Source: Hawksworthiomyces lignivorus (Eukaryota; Ascomycota; Sordariomycetes; Ophiostomatales; Ophiostomataceae). From it: a stretch of DNA of 64,000 bases. Positions 21,709 through 32,860 of this stretch are shown here, in pieces. The position numbers and the translations under genes are program-made. The number at the start of each line of letters is the position of its first letter. The stretch's first letter is position 1. The notes beneath the pieces were generated by a model. The model saw nothing but the letters and a program-made list of their open reading frames with translations, was not told the origin of the DNA and did no database searches. The stretch covers positions 372,001-436,000 of the forward strand of contig NTMA01000006.1 of assembly GCA_002917075.1 (NCBI GenBank). The letters are read 5' to 3'.

Positions 21709-22866
21709 CTAGAACTGTAGAAGTTTTCCAGTGTACTCATAGAAAAGACCAGTATCAGAAATTTCGGCACGCTCTACAACATCAACCATCCCTCGAACGC
21801 TCGTCCCCATGTCGACGTCGCCTTTCCAACTAGTCAGTCTCGTAGGCACATACCCGGGCTCCAAGGCTAAGAAGATTATGGCAGGCTCCGTAGTCTTAAA
21901 GCTCTGGGCAATCGTCTTTATTTCCTGATTGAGGGCGGCTTTCGCCAGGCGGTAACCGAGAAACCCTCCACGCTCGTTGGCTTTACATGACGTTAACAGA
22001 AAGTAGAAATGACGCACATAAACAGTGCGGAGTGGCTAGGCCATGATAACAACTCACTAGAGATACATCCAAAATCAGAGGAGATGCCAACGACGATTGG
22101 TTTTAGGGCTCTTTGTAGCTTGGGAAGAAAATACTTGGTCGTCAAGTAAGGACCCTACGCAACAGGCAGACTTGTTAGTTTTTCTCGGGGGAACAGGTGT
22201 ATGGGCATGAAGTCCATTGACATGACCCAACTAGAAGCGTGCAGTTTCAGACTGACCACAGCCATGACATTGAACATCTCCAGGAGTCGCGCTCCGCTAT
22301 CTGCATCCCAGGCAAATGGCTGCGGCGTCTGGCCTCAATGACACACTCAATGTTAGCCACTATGCGAACGAAGAATCTGCCATCTATCCAACTACTATAT
22401 TTTATTTCTCTTCTCAACACTGTAGCCCACCTCCACAGTTTATCAGTAGATCTAGCGGCCTATCGCCATAGTCATTGGCGGCTTTGACAATAGTTGATTC
22501 ATCAGTGTAGTCCAGCTCGAAGACATTGGCACCAGTATCCTTGAGCTGCAATATTTCACGTTACCATTGTCGCCACAAACTAGAGCTTAGCAAATAACAG
22601 GTGGATGAATAGGGAGGATGGAGAGGGGTTGGAATGTGCGTACTTCCTTGACAGAGGGATCATTGTGTGTTAGCGGCCGAAAGGTACCGCAAGTGTTCCA
22701 ACCTCTCTTGGTGAATTCTTTTATCAGGTTGAGTCCGATACCTCGGTTGGCTCCTATATTGCATTTTAGGATCACAGACCAACGGCGACCAGAAAAGCCC
22801 AGTCTAGATTCTGTCGAAAATACGTAAGAATGACGAACCAACGACAAGAACGGTTTTGCCAACCAT
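21709..22866 (-). CDS. Short-chain dehydrogenase/reductase, six exons
   Basis: Exons 22866-22839, 22753-22644, 22545-22431, 22333-22257, 22154-22067 and 21980-21709 join in phase throughout and give 229 residues. The joined protein begins MVGKTVLVVGANRGIG, the Rossmann nucleotide-binding turn, which needs the first splice to appear. It then shows ELDYTDESTI, NCGG (the NAG-type motif, residues 82-85), the active-site serine strand SSDFGS, and YRLAK (Tyr149, Lys153). The tail ALEPGYVPTRL is the usual SDR PG motif. It resembles carbonyl-reductase/C-factor-like SDRs. It lies tail-to-tail with the transporter, 39 bp apart, and forms the right edge of the cluster. It likely reduces or oxidises a ketone or alcohol of the pathway product with NAD(P)H. 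Confidence 0.8.
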
Positions 22867-23604
22867 GGCCGCATTTGTGAGGGCTTTTTCGGGCGCGGTG
22901 TAATTCTAAAACCACAAGGTCTGATGAGGTTTAGTAACTACTAATAGAATGGGGATAGCAAGGAACACGGATATCGTTGGGCATTAAATCAAGTGGTCTA
23001 AGCCTGAAGCGCAAAATAAGAAAAGGAGAAAGCGCCTCAATTTGCACTTTGCCGTGCTGCATGTGTACTTTTTGCAAATTACACGCCAATAGTCAAAATG
23101 GCACAGCCGTGCACATTGTTGCCCTAACCAGGGCAGCCTCTTCCACCCACCATCTTTGTCAAGGCAATGTGGTTGCAACCTCCAGCCGCAGACCTATTAT
23201 AGAAGGACGTAGGATTTTGGTGGCTTCTCAGCCTGGCCGCCTTGTTCTGCTTTCTGCATGCTTGTTTCAGGCTTAGCAAAGCCCAAATATGTAAGATCAT
23301 AATCTGGAAGTTCCTGCATTTTCGCGTTGTAGCGACGCGATTTTACAATCATAAAGAAGTAAACGAGAAGAATTGTTGAGGATTCGTTGGCATACCTTCC
23401 GGCGCAATGTCCAAGACTGTGCGTATAAATGTCTGTGTTTGTGGTCTTCTTTGGTCGTTCCTGTGGGAAATCAACTCGCCATCAATCAATCAGCTATATT
23501 GTGTAAACCATCCCATATTTATCATGAGTACATCTAGGGTAACACGGCCTGGTAATTATCTACTCCATCCACGGCACATATCAGGTTAGTAATGCTGCAA
23601 AACA
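22867..23604. other. Intergenic region
   Basis: No family-like frame on either strand. It separates the SDR promoter from the CorA-like gene. Nothing repetitive was noticed. Confidence 0.45.
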
Positions 23605-25458
23605 ATGGATGGCAGGCGGACAGGAATGTTCATAGAATTTGATATTTCCGGGTACAAAGGTTTTGACAGTCTTTGGGCAGATAGGGCAGATAAAAGAAAG
23701 AAATATGCTCTAGACATCAAAGCCTACGCACAACGTGGCCACGATCGATACCTCTACGCAGGAGGACAATACCTTGAGCTCTCCCAGTTCCTAAATGAAC
23801 CCTCTAGTCAGCCCAGTCCAAGAGCATCGGAGACGCCATTTAAACACGTGGTTGTACACGACTTTTTGCCCGATGGGTCTCATACATTGAAGAGCTTCGA
23901 TGGCCAAACAGGGCCGGATCAACTCGAGAGTCTACCCGGATCCCGCTCTGGATCTGGCCGAGTTGTCTTTATTCGGGGTCACTGCCCTAGTGAATGGGTG
24001 AATGGCCTCGGCGCTCACTTTGAGATCAATCCAGAATTCTTTCGCCGGCATATGAAGTCCAGCGCTCGCGACAATTTCAACGACCAGTCAGCCTTGGTGT
24101 CAACTTCGGATGATATTGTACAATTACGAGTGATCACAACATACCGGCGTTCCGTCCCTCTAACTGAAGCTCTCTTTGCATCGACACGGAAAGACGCAGT
24201 AAAGCGGATTCAGAAACAGTCCAGGGCAAAATTGTCTGTAGGGCAATCCACAGCACGGACATTCTCCATGCACACCCCCATATATTTCACTCTTGAGCAA
24301 AACATCACGATCCACGTCAGGCGCCAAAAAGAGTCATGGATAGGTGAGACCACCGCAAACATTTTAAGGCCTTTCAATTACCTCCCATGAAAGTCGAGGG
24401 AAGATTATCTGAGACAAAAAAAAAAGGCAATTAAACAGGTTGATTTGAAAGTATACTGACATAACATTATACACCTAGCATTTGTTCATATGGATGCCGG
24501 CAAAGATGTTCCCGAATGTATCGCGGACACCGAGACTCATAATAAACACGCTGTGTCCGCCTTGCCCATCGTTATGCATTTGCCTAAGGGTATTGTGTCC
24601 CGGGAGTCAATGCAGCAAGCTCTTCCAACATCTTTTTCTTGGGAGTCTCCTTTGCAGCAGCTACAAAACGAGAATGTTGGGTTGTCCCAGTCCAGCCTTT
24701 TGGCAGAACAATATGGCCGGAACCTAAACGTCGAAGAGGCTGCCAGGTGTCCTCTCTATGCATTGAGAGAAATCTTCGCCTTCGCTGCCGCATCTGAATG
24801 CCAGTTCATCAACATGATCCAGGCCAATGTGGCGGATAACATCAACTTTACTAATCTCAGCCACTCCATGACCATGGAGATGGCAGTCAATAACCTCAAT
24901 TATAGCAAAATTCTCCTAGACGACCACATCCAACGCTTGAAACAAACCATGGCCTTTTTAAAAGCCCACGAACTCTCCGCATGGTACTATAACAATTCAA
25001 ATCCCGCGGTATCAGTAATGGAATCTGCATCTTTGCCAACATCAGCCTCAGCGACATCAAAAAATAGTGGGCCTTCACGAGACAACATCGCCACTCTCCG
25101 AACGCTATTGCTTGATTTTGAAGATCTTTTGGTCCGCGCACAAGACCAAGCCAAATCATGCATGGGAGGAATGAACATTTTTCTCAACAGTACCATGTTG
25201 GAAGAATCAAAAAAATCAATCCAACAGTCTGAGGCATTGGGCCGATTATCGCTTCTCGCTTTCTGTTACGTACCTATGACCTTTGCTACCAGTATTCTGG
25301 GCATGAATCTCAAGATTCTCGGTCAAGGAACTGCAGATGTGTATTGGTTTTTTATTCTACTTGTTCCAATAATGGTTATCTCTGCCCTATTCTACTTCTG
25401 GAAAAATATCAGGGAGCATTGTACGAGAATCAATTCGAACGGTACAGAGATGGACTAG
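23605..25458 (+). CDS. CorA-like (Mg2+ transporter-like) membrane protein
   Basis: Exons 23605-24343 and 24479-25458 give 572 residues. The splice restores WIAFVHMDAG, typical of this fungal family. The long N-terminal cytosolic part includes FKHVVVHDFLPDG and a beta-rich FTLEQNITIHV segment. A helical stalk follows, then two C-terminal helices: LSLLAFCYVPMTFATSILGMN and VYWFFILLVPIMVISALFYFW. The GMN tripeptide at the end of the first helix is the CorA signature. Many fungal proteins of this type are annotated CorA-like but untested as metal channels. The ATG at 23605 is preceded by an in-frame stop. A gene inside a cluster edge could be a passenger; no link to the metabolite pathway can be shown. 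Confidence 0.78.
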
Positions 25459-25626
25459 AAAACTGTTTCAAATCAGTGACGCAGTTCGTCTTTAGTGACT
25501 TAGCTCGGATCACAGTACGATTTCATAAACTTGCTGTATGAGGAAATTGGTACAAAATCGAAATTCTCACACCCCTACTCTCCAATATATAGATATAAAA
25601 AGAAAATATTAGTTACTAAAGCACTC

Positions 25627-25654
25627 GCCGTAGCCCGTCTGCGTTCGCAGACGT
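25627..25654 (+). repeat. Hairpin direct repeat, copy 1
   Basis: A 28-bp sequence containing CGTCTGCGTTCGCAGACG, a perfect 8-bp stem with a 2-nt loop. A second copy at 25793-25820 differs by two transitions. Confidence 0.65.
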
Positions 25655-25792
25655 GATGATAATTCAGTAAAAAAAATTAGGATTCGACTTCGGTGATGAC
25701 AGCATAATGGCGCGCTCTGATTAGTTGCAAACGAACAATAATCGCACTCAAAACAACATCGCGAACGCCAATTTCGACTCAACTGTTTCAGC

Positions 25793-25820
25793 CGTAGCCC
25801 ATCTGCGTTTGCAGACGTTG
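25793..25820 (+). repeat. Hairpin direct repeat, copy 2
   Basis: Same 28-bp unit as 25627-25654 with G-to-A and C-to-T differences that weaken the stem by one pair. The two copies lie in direct orientation, 166 bp apart. Confidence 0.65.
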
Positions 25821-26242
25821 GAAGAGTGAAAAAGGATGATGAGACTTGATTTAAATTCAAGTTCAAATTCAAATTCAAATCCAAATCCAAATTTGAAAAA
25901 GCCTATAGTAATCTTACAATACTCTATGGGGGTTAATCTGCTATATTACAGTGGCTTACAGCACTGTAACGGTATGGCTGCCTGCTACACTATAGGGCTT
26001 GTAACCCCCCTCCCCCCACCCACCCCGGATAAGGAACAACACAGTCCCCGTGTCTGCCTACTACACGGTGTGGCCAATAAAAAAAATTGGTAGTCCAAGC
26101 ACATTATAATAAGTGGGTCAGAAACTCAAAAAACCAATCAGAGACAACAAAAGGGTCTGGAAAAGGCAATTAGTGGGTCCTCTATTGGACCCCGGAAGTA
26201 AATTTACGCTCCCAACTTGAACTTTCTGCTTTATATAATAGA

Positions 26243-29200
26243 CTACCTAGCCCATATTGCCACGATGTCATCAAAGTCCTGTAATGACAAAATTGTTTCG
26301 TGACCAACTTTTTTTTGGACACATTTGGAATATAGATCCCTGGAGCTCGTTGTGAATCTGGCCACTTCCATACTGTTTCCTAGTTTTTCGTTTAATAGAG
26401 CTATTTTAAATCTCGTCCTGGCCATCTCCGGGATATAGGCACCATCATAGCTTTCAAAGATCTGGAGGGCTGCATCGTAGAAGTACCTGGTCGTTTCCCA
26501 AAGATGCTGCTTAGTCTTTTGGTAGTAGCGAAATGAAATAAAATGCCGCTACTCAATGAAAAGAAAGGAATAAAAACTTACTTCGCCTTGCCATATGCGG
26601 TTTTGTGCATATATTCGTCACCAAGTTTTACAAGAATGTGGCCAGTTCTATGATGGCCCATCCCCAAAGTTGCCCGGTAGTTCTCAAAGGCCCTATGAAA
26701 TATGATTTCTGCTTCATCATGGCGACCTTGCTTCTGCCTGATTGTCCCTAAAATCTGGAGAGAATAGCCTGTTCTAACCCCCTCCCCCCCAAAAAAAATT
26801 AGCGCCTGTCTGACTGTTTCTTCATCCCTTTATTTTGGACTAAGTGTTGGGAGGCAGGTAGAAGAAGACAGAGACAGGAAAAGATATTTCTTACTTGAAC
26901 GATTCGGTGTCATTTTCACCATACATCTTTCTTCGCCATTTTATTGTTTGTGTCAAAAGATCCTCAGCCTCATCAAGACGCCCTAGTCCAAAAAGTGCCT
27001 GGGCATGATGTATCAAGACGAAGAAGGGCCAATATTCGCCAGAGATATATTGAGGTGTCTGCTCATTAATTCTCCTGGCCTCTAAGGAGTATTTTATAGC
27101 AGTGTCGTAATCGCCATGCAAAAGATAAGCGAGAGCGAATTCACTGTGAGCCATCCCGGCGTATATTGTCAGCTCGGGTTTTTTCTTCTCCACCTTCATA
27201 CGCTGCTCAAAATGTAACTGTGCATATTTCATATGCAAATCAAACCGGTTAGTATCCTCATAAATGTTAGCGCAGCCGAATAAAGCATCAGCATATTTCT
27301 CGGCCAGGTCGTTCGGATGCTGCCGGCAAATGTACAGAGCATCATAGAACATCCGCTCTCCTATCCTGAATTCACCTCTCTCGCTGACATGCCTAGGAAC
27401 AGAATAAATCAGCTTAAAACAGGCACTGCGCTTAATAGGAATAAATATGCTTTAGAAAACCCCGAGATGGACAAAGAATGATTAACAGAGCGATATACTC
27501 ACCAGCCTCCTTTGACAAGCAAGTCAGCTAACTGATAGTGAATGTCGACAGGCACATCCACGTCTTTTATTTTCGTGTAGACCTTGGGCAACTCCAAGAT
27601 ATGGCCGATAACCTTATCTTTTCCTGTCCGGGAAACTACTTCATGGGAAAAATTATATGAATCCGATGGCCAGCTCTTGAAAAGAAGTGTGACAGTGGTT
27701 ATGAACGCCTCTTGCAGCTGCTCAGGCGACAGGTATGCTCGAACAACATCTCGAATGCTTCGGTGGATGACTAGTCGCTGATTGTCACTCATATTTGTGA
27801 TGATGGATGATTTTCTCAGATCTCGTTTGGCCGCCATGTAGTTAGGAAGGCTCTCGAAAAGAGTTTCCCATAAAAGGTCAACATCCATCAGGCTGATCAC
27901 AGCTAGGAGCTTTTTGCCTTCCTCTGAAAACGACTCAAGGCGCCAGAGAGTCGACAGAGAGCGGCTATCGGGGTCATTCCCATCTAAACGTAGCGTTTGC
28001 TCCAGTTCCATCATGTACTTGTTCACAAATTGTCCAAAACTCCATTTGTATTCTCGGATGATGCCCGCAATCCAAGTCAGCGCCGACGGTAAGCCGTCAA
28101 ATTGTTCGAGAATCTTATGCAAGGCGACCTTGTCTGCCTCAAAACTAAAGTCAATGTCTTTGGTAAGCCATAGGACTAGTTCATATGACTCTTCGAGGCT
28201 GAATTGTGGGAGGTCTAGCACTGGCTTGTTGAGGACCATTTCCTTGACCTTTGGGTCTCTGCTGGTAACGAGAATTGCCCCTTCACCAACGGGCGGCAAA
28301 AAATCATTGAGAATATCTACATTGTCAGCGTTGTCGAAGATCATGAGCCACGTAGCCAGCTTATCAGTCATGTCGTCTCTGTCATCAGTCAAGGGTCTCT
28401 TCTTGACTGGGTTAGCTAGCCACTTCAAAACGCAATGGCGAACGATTCCTAGGCCTTCTGTGTCAGAATTTGGAAGGAGACCAAGTTCTTTGGCGATCAT
28501 CCTAAAGCTGCGTGAGATTGACGCATCGTTGTCTGCATCAACAAAAAATATAGCGTCAAAATCACCAATGTGCCTATGCATAAACTCAATGGCAACTTGA
28601 CTCTTTCCTATACCCCCCAATCCACAGAGTACATAAAATCGAAGTCGCATAGTCTGACCAGCTGCCGTTTCTACAAGTGCACGAACTCGAGGTAAAAGTG
28701 CTAATGCAATTGCTTCTAATATGTCTTTGCGACCATAGAAATTGGGATTTTTGGAGCGCCCTCCTAACATATGGCAGGGCATCCGTGTGGTGGGCACCAG
28801 TGCGGCATCACTCATCTGAGAAATGCTGCGCGGCGTGGGAACAAAGTCGGATTCAGATGAAACAGACTCAGCCGCGGCTCCTTCACTGCTCCCCTTACGG
28901 TATAGGGATAGCCCTAGTTAGCTAATTAGTATATCCTCATAATCCATAAATGGTAAAGCAAGATCAAAAAAGTTTCTTGGTTACCATCGTCATGGCCCCT
29001 GTTCCAGGTTGAAGAAGAAGAAGGGGCACTCAGGTTCATATAGTCATCTTCTATTCGAAGGCTCTCAGGTATATTAGCGCTAGATCCTCCTGATTTTTCT
29101 GTTTCTTTGTTTTTTTGGAAGTAAAATGAAGCCATGAACTGCTTGGGGACACTCTCACCGTCAATTAGGTTGGGGTTCATTTCTTGAGAGCCTCGAGGAA

Positions 29201-30449
29201 CAGCGCCGTCCAAGAAATCGATAATTGTTTCAAATATGTCACTTCGAGTGTCAACGATGTGTGCCTCATTATGGGACATGTCTGTACCCAGCAACACCTC
29301 ATGGCTCAAGCCCATTTCCGCAAGTTGATCATCAACAAGCTTCAGTAATCAGTACACAGCTATCTACCGTCATATAGTATATGTTACATGTTGAAGACAC
29401 GCACAATGATGTTTCTGGAGTATAGGAATCTCGTGGAGACTCTGGTATGCTTCTTTTCGTATACGGAGATGGCTGGCTTATATTTAGTGACTTCATCAAA
29501 TTGTTCACAAATATTCTGAGCCAGCTCGAGCCTCTTAATGGCCTTCTGGGTGTGATCTTTATTGAGCCTTGTATGGAATTGGAGAAGTTGGCGTAGTTTT
29601 CCGGCGTCATTGTCACTTCGTATATGTGGAGAGCCGAAGAGTATCGTGCCATAGTGCTTAGCCGCGAGTGCAGATAATTGCGGATTGCCCTGGTTGCACA
29701 ATGCGAGAGCCTAGGGATGAGGTTAAGCAACTATGCCAGCCATATTCATCGAAGATGTTAGATTGGGACAGAAAGCGTACCTGTTTTACAATGAGTCCCC
29801 CAAGTCCTCGGGTTACAAAAATCAAAGGCCGGCGAAGCATCTTTATGTGGTTTGTTAGCACAGGGCGGCTCGTTTATTTTTATTTTTTATTTTTAATTTG
29901 CTAACCTCACAGAAACAATCAAATGGAGCACGAAAACTAGAACAGAAGGAGAAGACCTACTCCTAGTGATTCCTGACTGTCGACAATGCAGCACCCCAAG
30001 TTTGAGCCTTTCTGAGCAATGGCCTGCCAAAGCCTCGAATGTTCTTCTTTTGGAATGTTGAACTCCCATACGAAAATCCGAGAACGTAGAGTAGAATGCC
30101 CCGATGCTTTGGCCAACCAGACCCAGTTGCTTTTCGCAAACTCGGCATCATGGGAGGTGCCAATGTCGGGAACGACAACAATGCTGCCGAATGCATATCA
30201 GCATTGTTTTCCTACTCAACTTTCTACATTGCTTTGGGCATTCGTTACTAAGCCCCGTTGACAGAGAGATGCGACTTACTCAATATCGAACCCGTCTGGC
30301 CTCCCCAGTGTCTTATCTGACGGCCAAACAATCCGCAGGTGACTGACATCCGGGCCGGCCATGGACGAGGCGTATTTTACGGAAGACCAAACAGAAATCG
30401 ACGCTACCAAGAAGGTCAAGCTCAAAGCACCAACTACAAGGAACGGCAT
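26243..30449 (-). CDS. NLR-like protein: hydrolase-like domain, NB-ARC, TPR
   Basis: Nine exons: 30449-30280, 30183-29961, 29840-29781, 29710-29405, 29339-28985, 28913-27503, 27392-26895, 26773-26582 and about 26515-26243, roughly 1,160 residues. An N-terminal transmembrane helix (LVVGALSLTFLVASISVW) is followed by an alpha/beta-hydrolase-like domain of the kind found in fungal NLRs: IVVVPDIGTSHD, then RPLIFVTRGLGGLIVKQ. The nucleophile Ser of the usual HSLGG is Gly here, so catalysis is doubtful. NB-ARC follows with P-loop CGLGGIGKS, Walker B LMIFDNADN, ILVTSRD and GLPSALTW, then TPR-type helices, for example HDEAEIIFHRAFENYRATLG. The C-terminus QDFDDIVAIWAR matches the usual end of such proteins. 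All junctions are in phase except between the last two exons, where canonical sites are one base off. Likely role: non-self recognition or incompatibility. Confidence 0.8.
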
Positions 30450-31054
30450 TTCAACTAGGCTTTGTGTGAAGTATGCACCTCTGTTTGTAAAGAAAACTAA
30501 AGTTGACAAACATTTGTGCCGGTTGAAGGTGGTGGGAGGGGGGTGAGGGGATTCAATGGGTTTTAATGGTTTCTTGGGTGCAACTGAACCTCAAGCGGCG
30601 CGCATGACGTGGCCTAGGAAACCACAATTAATTGGTAATGCATCCTTCCTTGGTCTGCGTTCAACTACGCAGCACCGCATGCAGCTTCATGTGTTGGGTG
30701 TGTGGCATTGTGTCTTTCGCGGGCTGTTTTAACGGGATGACGATAGTTAATAGAACGAATCAAAAGAGTGTGAGGCTATCGACTGCAGGATTGGGCCATT
30801 AGATAGAAACCAAAAGTGGGGTTGTCTGGCAGTAAAAGGCAAGGAATTCAGGCTTGATTTGAGACATATAAACGGAGATCTCATCCCGTAGGGAGACTGT
30901 TTCACCACCTCTGTAGCAGGCTGCAGATTCACCAACCCACCACGGCCACTGCTGCCATTGCAGGCTATTGCTTACTTCTCACCAACTCCACTAAAACGGA
31001 ACTAATTAGCCGGCTTAAACTACTTTAGCAACTAACTCGTTAACAAACACACCA
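30450..31054. promoter_or_regulatory. Divergent promoter region
   Basis: A 605-bp spacer between the NLR gene (minus) and the AsaB-like gene (plus). No coding frame is credible; it should hold both promoters. Confidence 0.45.
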
Positions 31055-32296
31055 ATGCTGGCAACACTGAAATTCTTAGCAGACCTTCCCCTGTACGCTG
31101 AAGAGCAGCCGTACACACTCTATGGGTTTCGTGGTCATATTCAGCCAAAATCCAACTGCGAATACGAGATCCACAACGACTTGGAGGTTGAAGATGTTCG
31201 AGGTTATGAACGCAATTACCGACTGGACGAACATGGATTTGAGTTCCACGTCTGGCCGTCTCGATGCATTTTAAGCGCGACTATCTTTGAGTCGCCAGCG
31301 CACCAGGAGAGCGTCCGAAAATACCTCAAAGAGACCATATCGCTTACCGAAGAACACTTGCAGTCGCCCAAAGTGCTGTGCTTCGACTGGCGAGCAAGTC
31401 CCTCCCCCCTTTCCCTCGCGCCAGATTGACAGAGGTGAAAAAAAAAAATAAAAAATAAAAAAAAAATAAAAGAGTAAGCTGACATAGTGGCTTGGTTCGC
31501 AGTTTCGAAGAACCGAATCCTCCTGCGATATTCGTGGCCAACTGGACAATTTAGACGGTGCGCGATACCGGGCTTTGCCTCAAGCGTCCCTCATGCACTG
31601 CGGTATGAGTTTCTACGCATGTGTACAAGCATTTGTTTTATTTTCTTTGCTGTGTCACAATCGGTTCGGACTAAAGAGAACACAGACTTTTCGTACAACG
31701 GCGGTCTCAACACGTTGAAAATACATCTTTCCGACGACGAATATGCTCAGGTTGTGGAAGGCAGAGCACGGTGTAAAATTATAAAGTACAAAATAGCTCC
31801 TTCATCGGTGCTTAATGATTGTTGATTTTAGACTTCTAACAGAGCACTTTAGCGTTTGGAGGCCCCTGCAGACAGTCCAGTGTGCTCCCCTGGTAATGTG
31901 CGATCGGCGTACTGTCAAAGCCGTCGACGACATTATCGACGTTGACCAGGTTGCTCCATCAAAGCTCGAGCAGAGTATGACACTCAAGTATCGCCCAAGT
32001 CAGAAGTACTACTGGCTTTCGAACCAGAAGCCAGAAGAGGTGATTCTCTTCACATCCTGGGATTCAAAACAGGACACCGACATTTCTAGTAAGATCTTGT
32101 TTTTTACCGGCCTCAGCGACTTCAGGTCCCTTTCACACCGAACAGAACCACGCTAATCTAAATATTTCCTGCAGGTCATACTCCGCATGGGGCTAGAATT
32201 GAGAATGCTACTTCTTGTGAGAGCCGGACTAGGGAGAGCGTTGAGGTACGCCTCATTGCGATATGGCCTGTTCTTTCCGAAGAACCAAAGTACTAG
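31055..32296 (+). CDS. AsaB-like (GA4-desaturase/CmcJ-type) oxidoreductase, five exons
   Basis: Exons 31055-31393, 31503-31602, 31686-31785, 31832-32088 and 32175-32296 give 305 residues, the usual size. The first intron is GC-AG (donor GCAAGT). The joined protein contains EEQPYTLYGF, VEDVRGYE, a CFDWR strand, LMHCDFSYNGGLN, SVWRPL and the C-terminal HTPHGARIENATSCESRTRESVEVR-type block. These are the landmarks of the fungal family named after AsaB of aspergillic acid synthesis, related to GA4 desaturase and CmcJ. Members are thought to be iron/2-oxoglutarate-like hydroxylases or desaturases, but most are untested. The third intron is only 46 nt. The gene stands alone here, divergent from the NLR gene; a tie to the 10-23 kb cluster is not shown. 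Confidence 0.8.
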
Positions 32297-32415
32297 TACC
32301 TAGTAGGTAAGGGGGCGACTGAAATTTATCTATGTAACACCAGTATTCATTTTTACAAATTCTAGCAACCAGCTATTTTTTAGCCTTCAAACATAATGAA
32401 ATCAAAGAGACCATA

Positions 32416-32490
32416 GAAACAAACAAACAAACAAACAAACAAACAAACAAAAAAAGAAAAAAAGAAAAAAAGAAAACAAAAAAGAAGAGA
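32416..32490. repeat. AAAC tetranucleotide microsatellite and A-rich tract
   Basis: About eight AAAC units (32416-32450) run into an AAAAAAG-rich tract. Simple sequence; length is likely variable between strains. Confidence 0.75.
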
Positions 32491-32686
32491 CCGCAGGATG
32501 CCATCATGATTTGCGTAGAAACATTGCTGCCCTACAGAGGACCGTGAAGCAGTGGTATGCCGTCCACCAGAGAATAACACGCAATCAGCCCTTCAAATCT
32601 GCCGTTTTCCCCAGCCTAATGGAATCATTTGTGTCAATCTGGTCGTGGAGTCGGTTGTTGGCATCTTCATATGCTAGCGCTATCTG

Positions 32687-32860
32687 TTAGCTCGGGAAGA
32701 AATTCTGTGGTAGAAGTTGCGACATACTCTCCTTGACGGCATCTTCTTTGGACTTCGCCTCTTCCTTGCTCGAAGAGGACTGGTCATGAGCAGCAAGGGT
32801 CTCCACCCAGGGTTGTTTCTTTGAATCGGAGTCAGTCGACTCCTTGGTGTTATCAGCCAT
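32687..32860 (-). CDS. Small hydrophilic protein, hypothetical
   Basis: A 57-residue frame from the ATG at 32860 (preceded by GCCATT on the plus strand) to 32687. Product rich in Ser, Lys, Asp and Glu (KESTDSDSKKQPW, SSSSKEEAKSKEDAVKES), ending SQLLPQNFFPS. No domain is recognised. The frame also runs on upstream to 33025. An expressed small protein is possible but composition alone could explain the frame. Confidence 0.3.
   Translation of the reverse strand: MADNTKESTDSDSKKQPWVETLAAHDQSSSSKEEAKSKEDAVKESMSQLLPQNFFPS

Larger units (their letters stand above)
25459..26242. other. AT-rich spacer with short repeats
   Basis: No gene. It contains two copies of a hairpin-forming direct repeat and a run of AAATTC/AAATCC-like hexamers at 25853-25893. 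A GTGGGTC-containing stretch at about 26110-26200 has a short match near 37830. The left part reads like small non-autonomous element debris. Confidence 0.5.
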
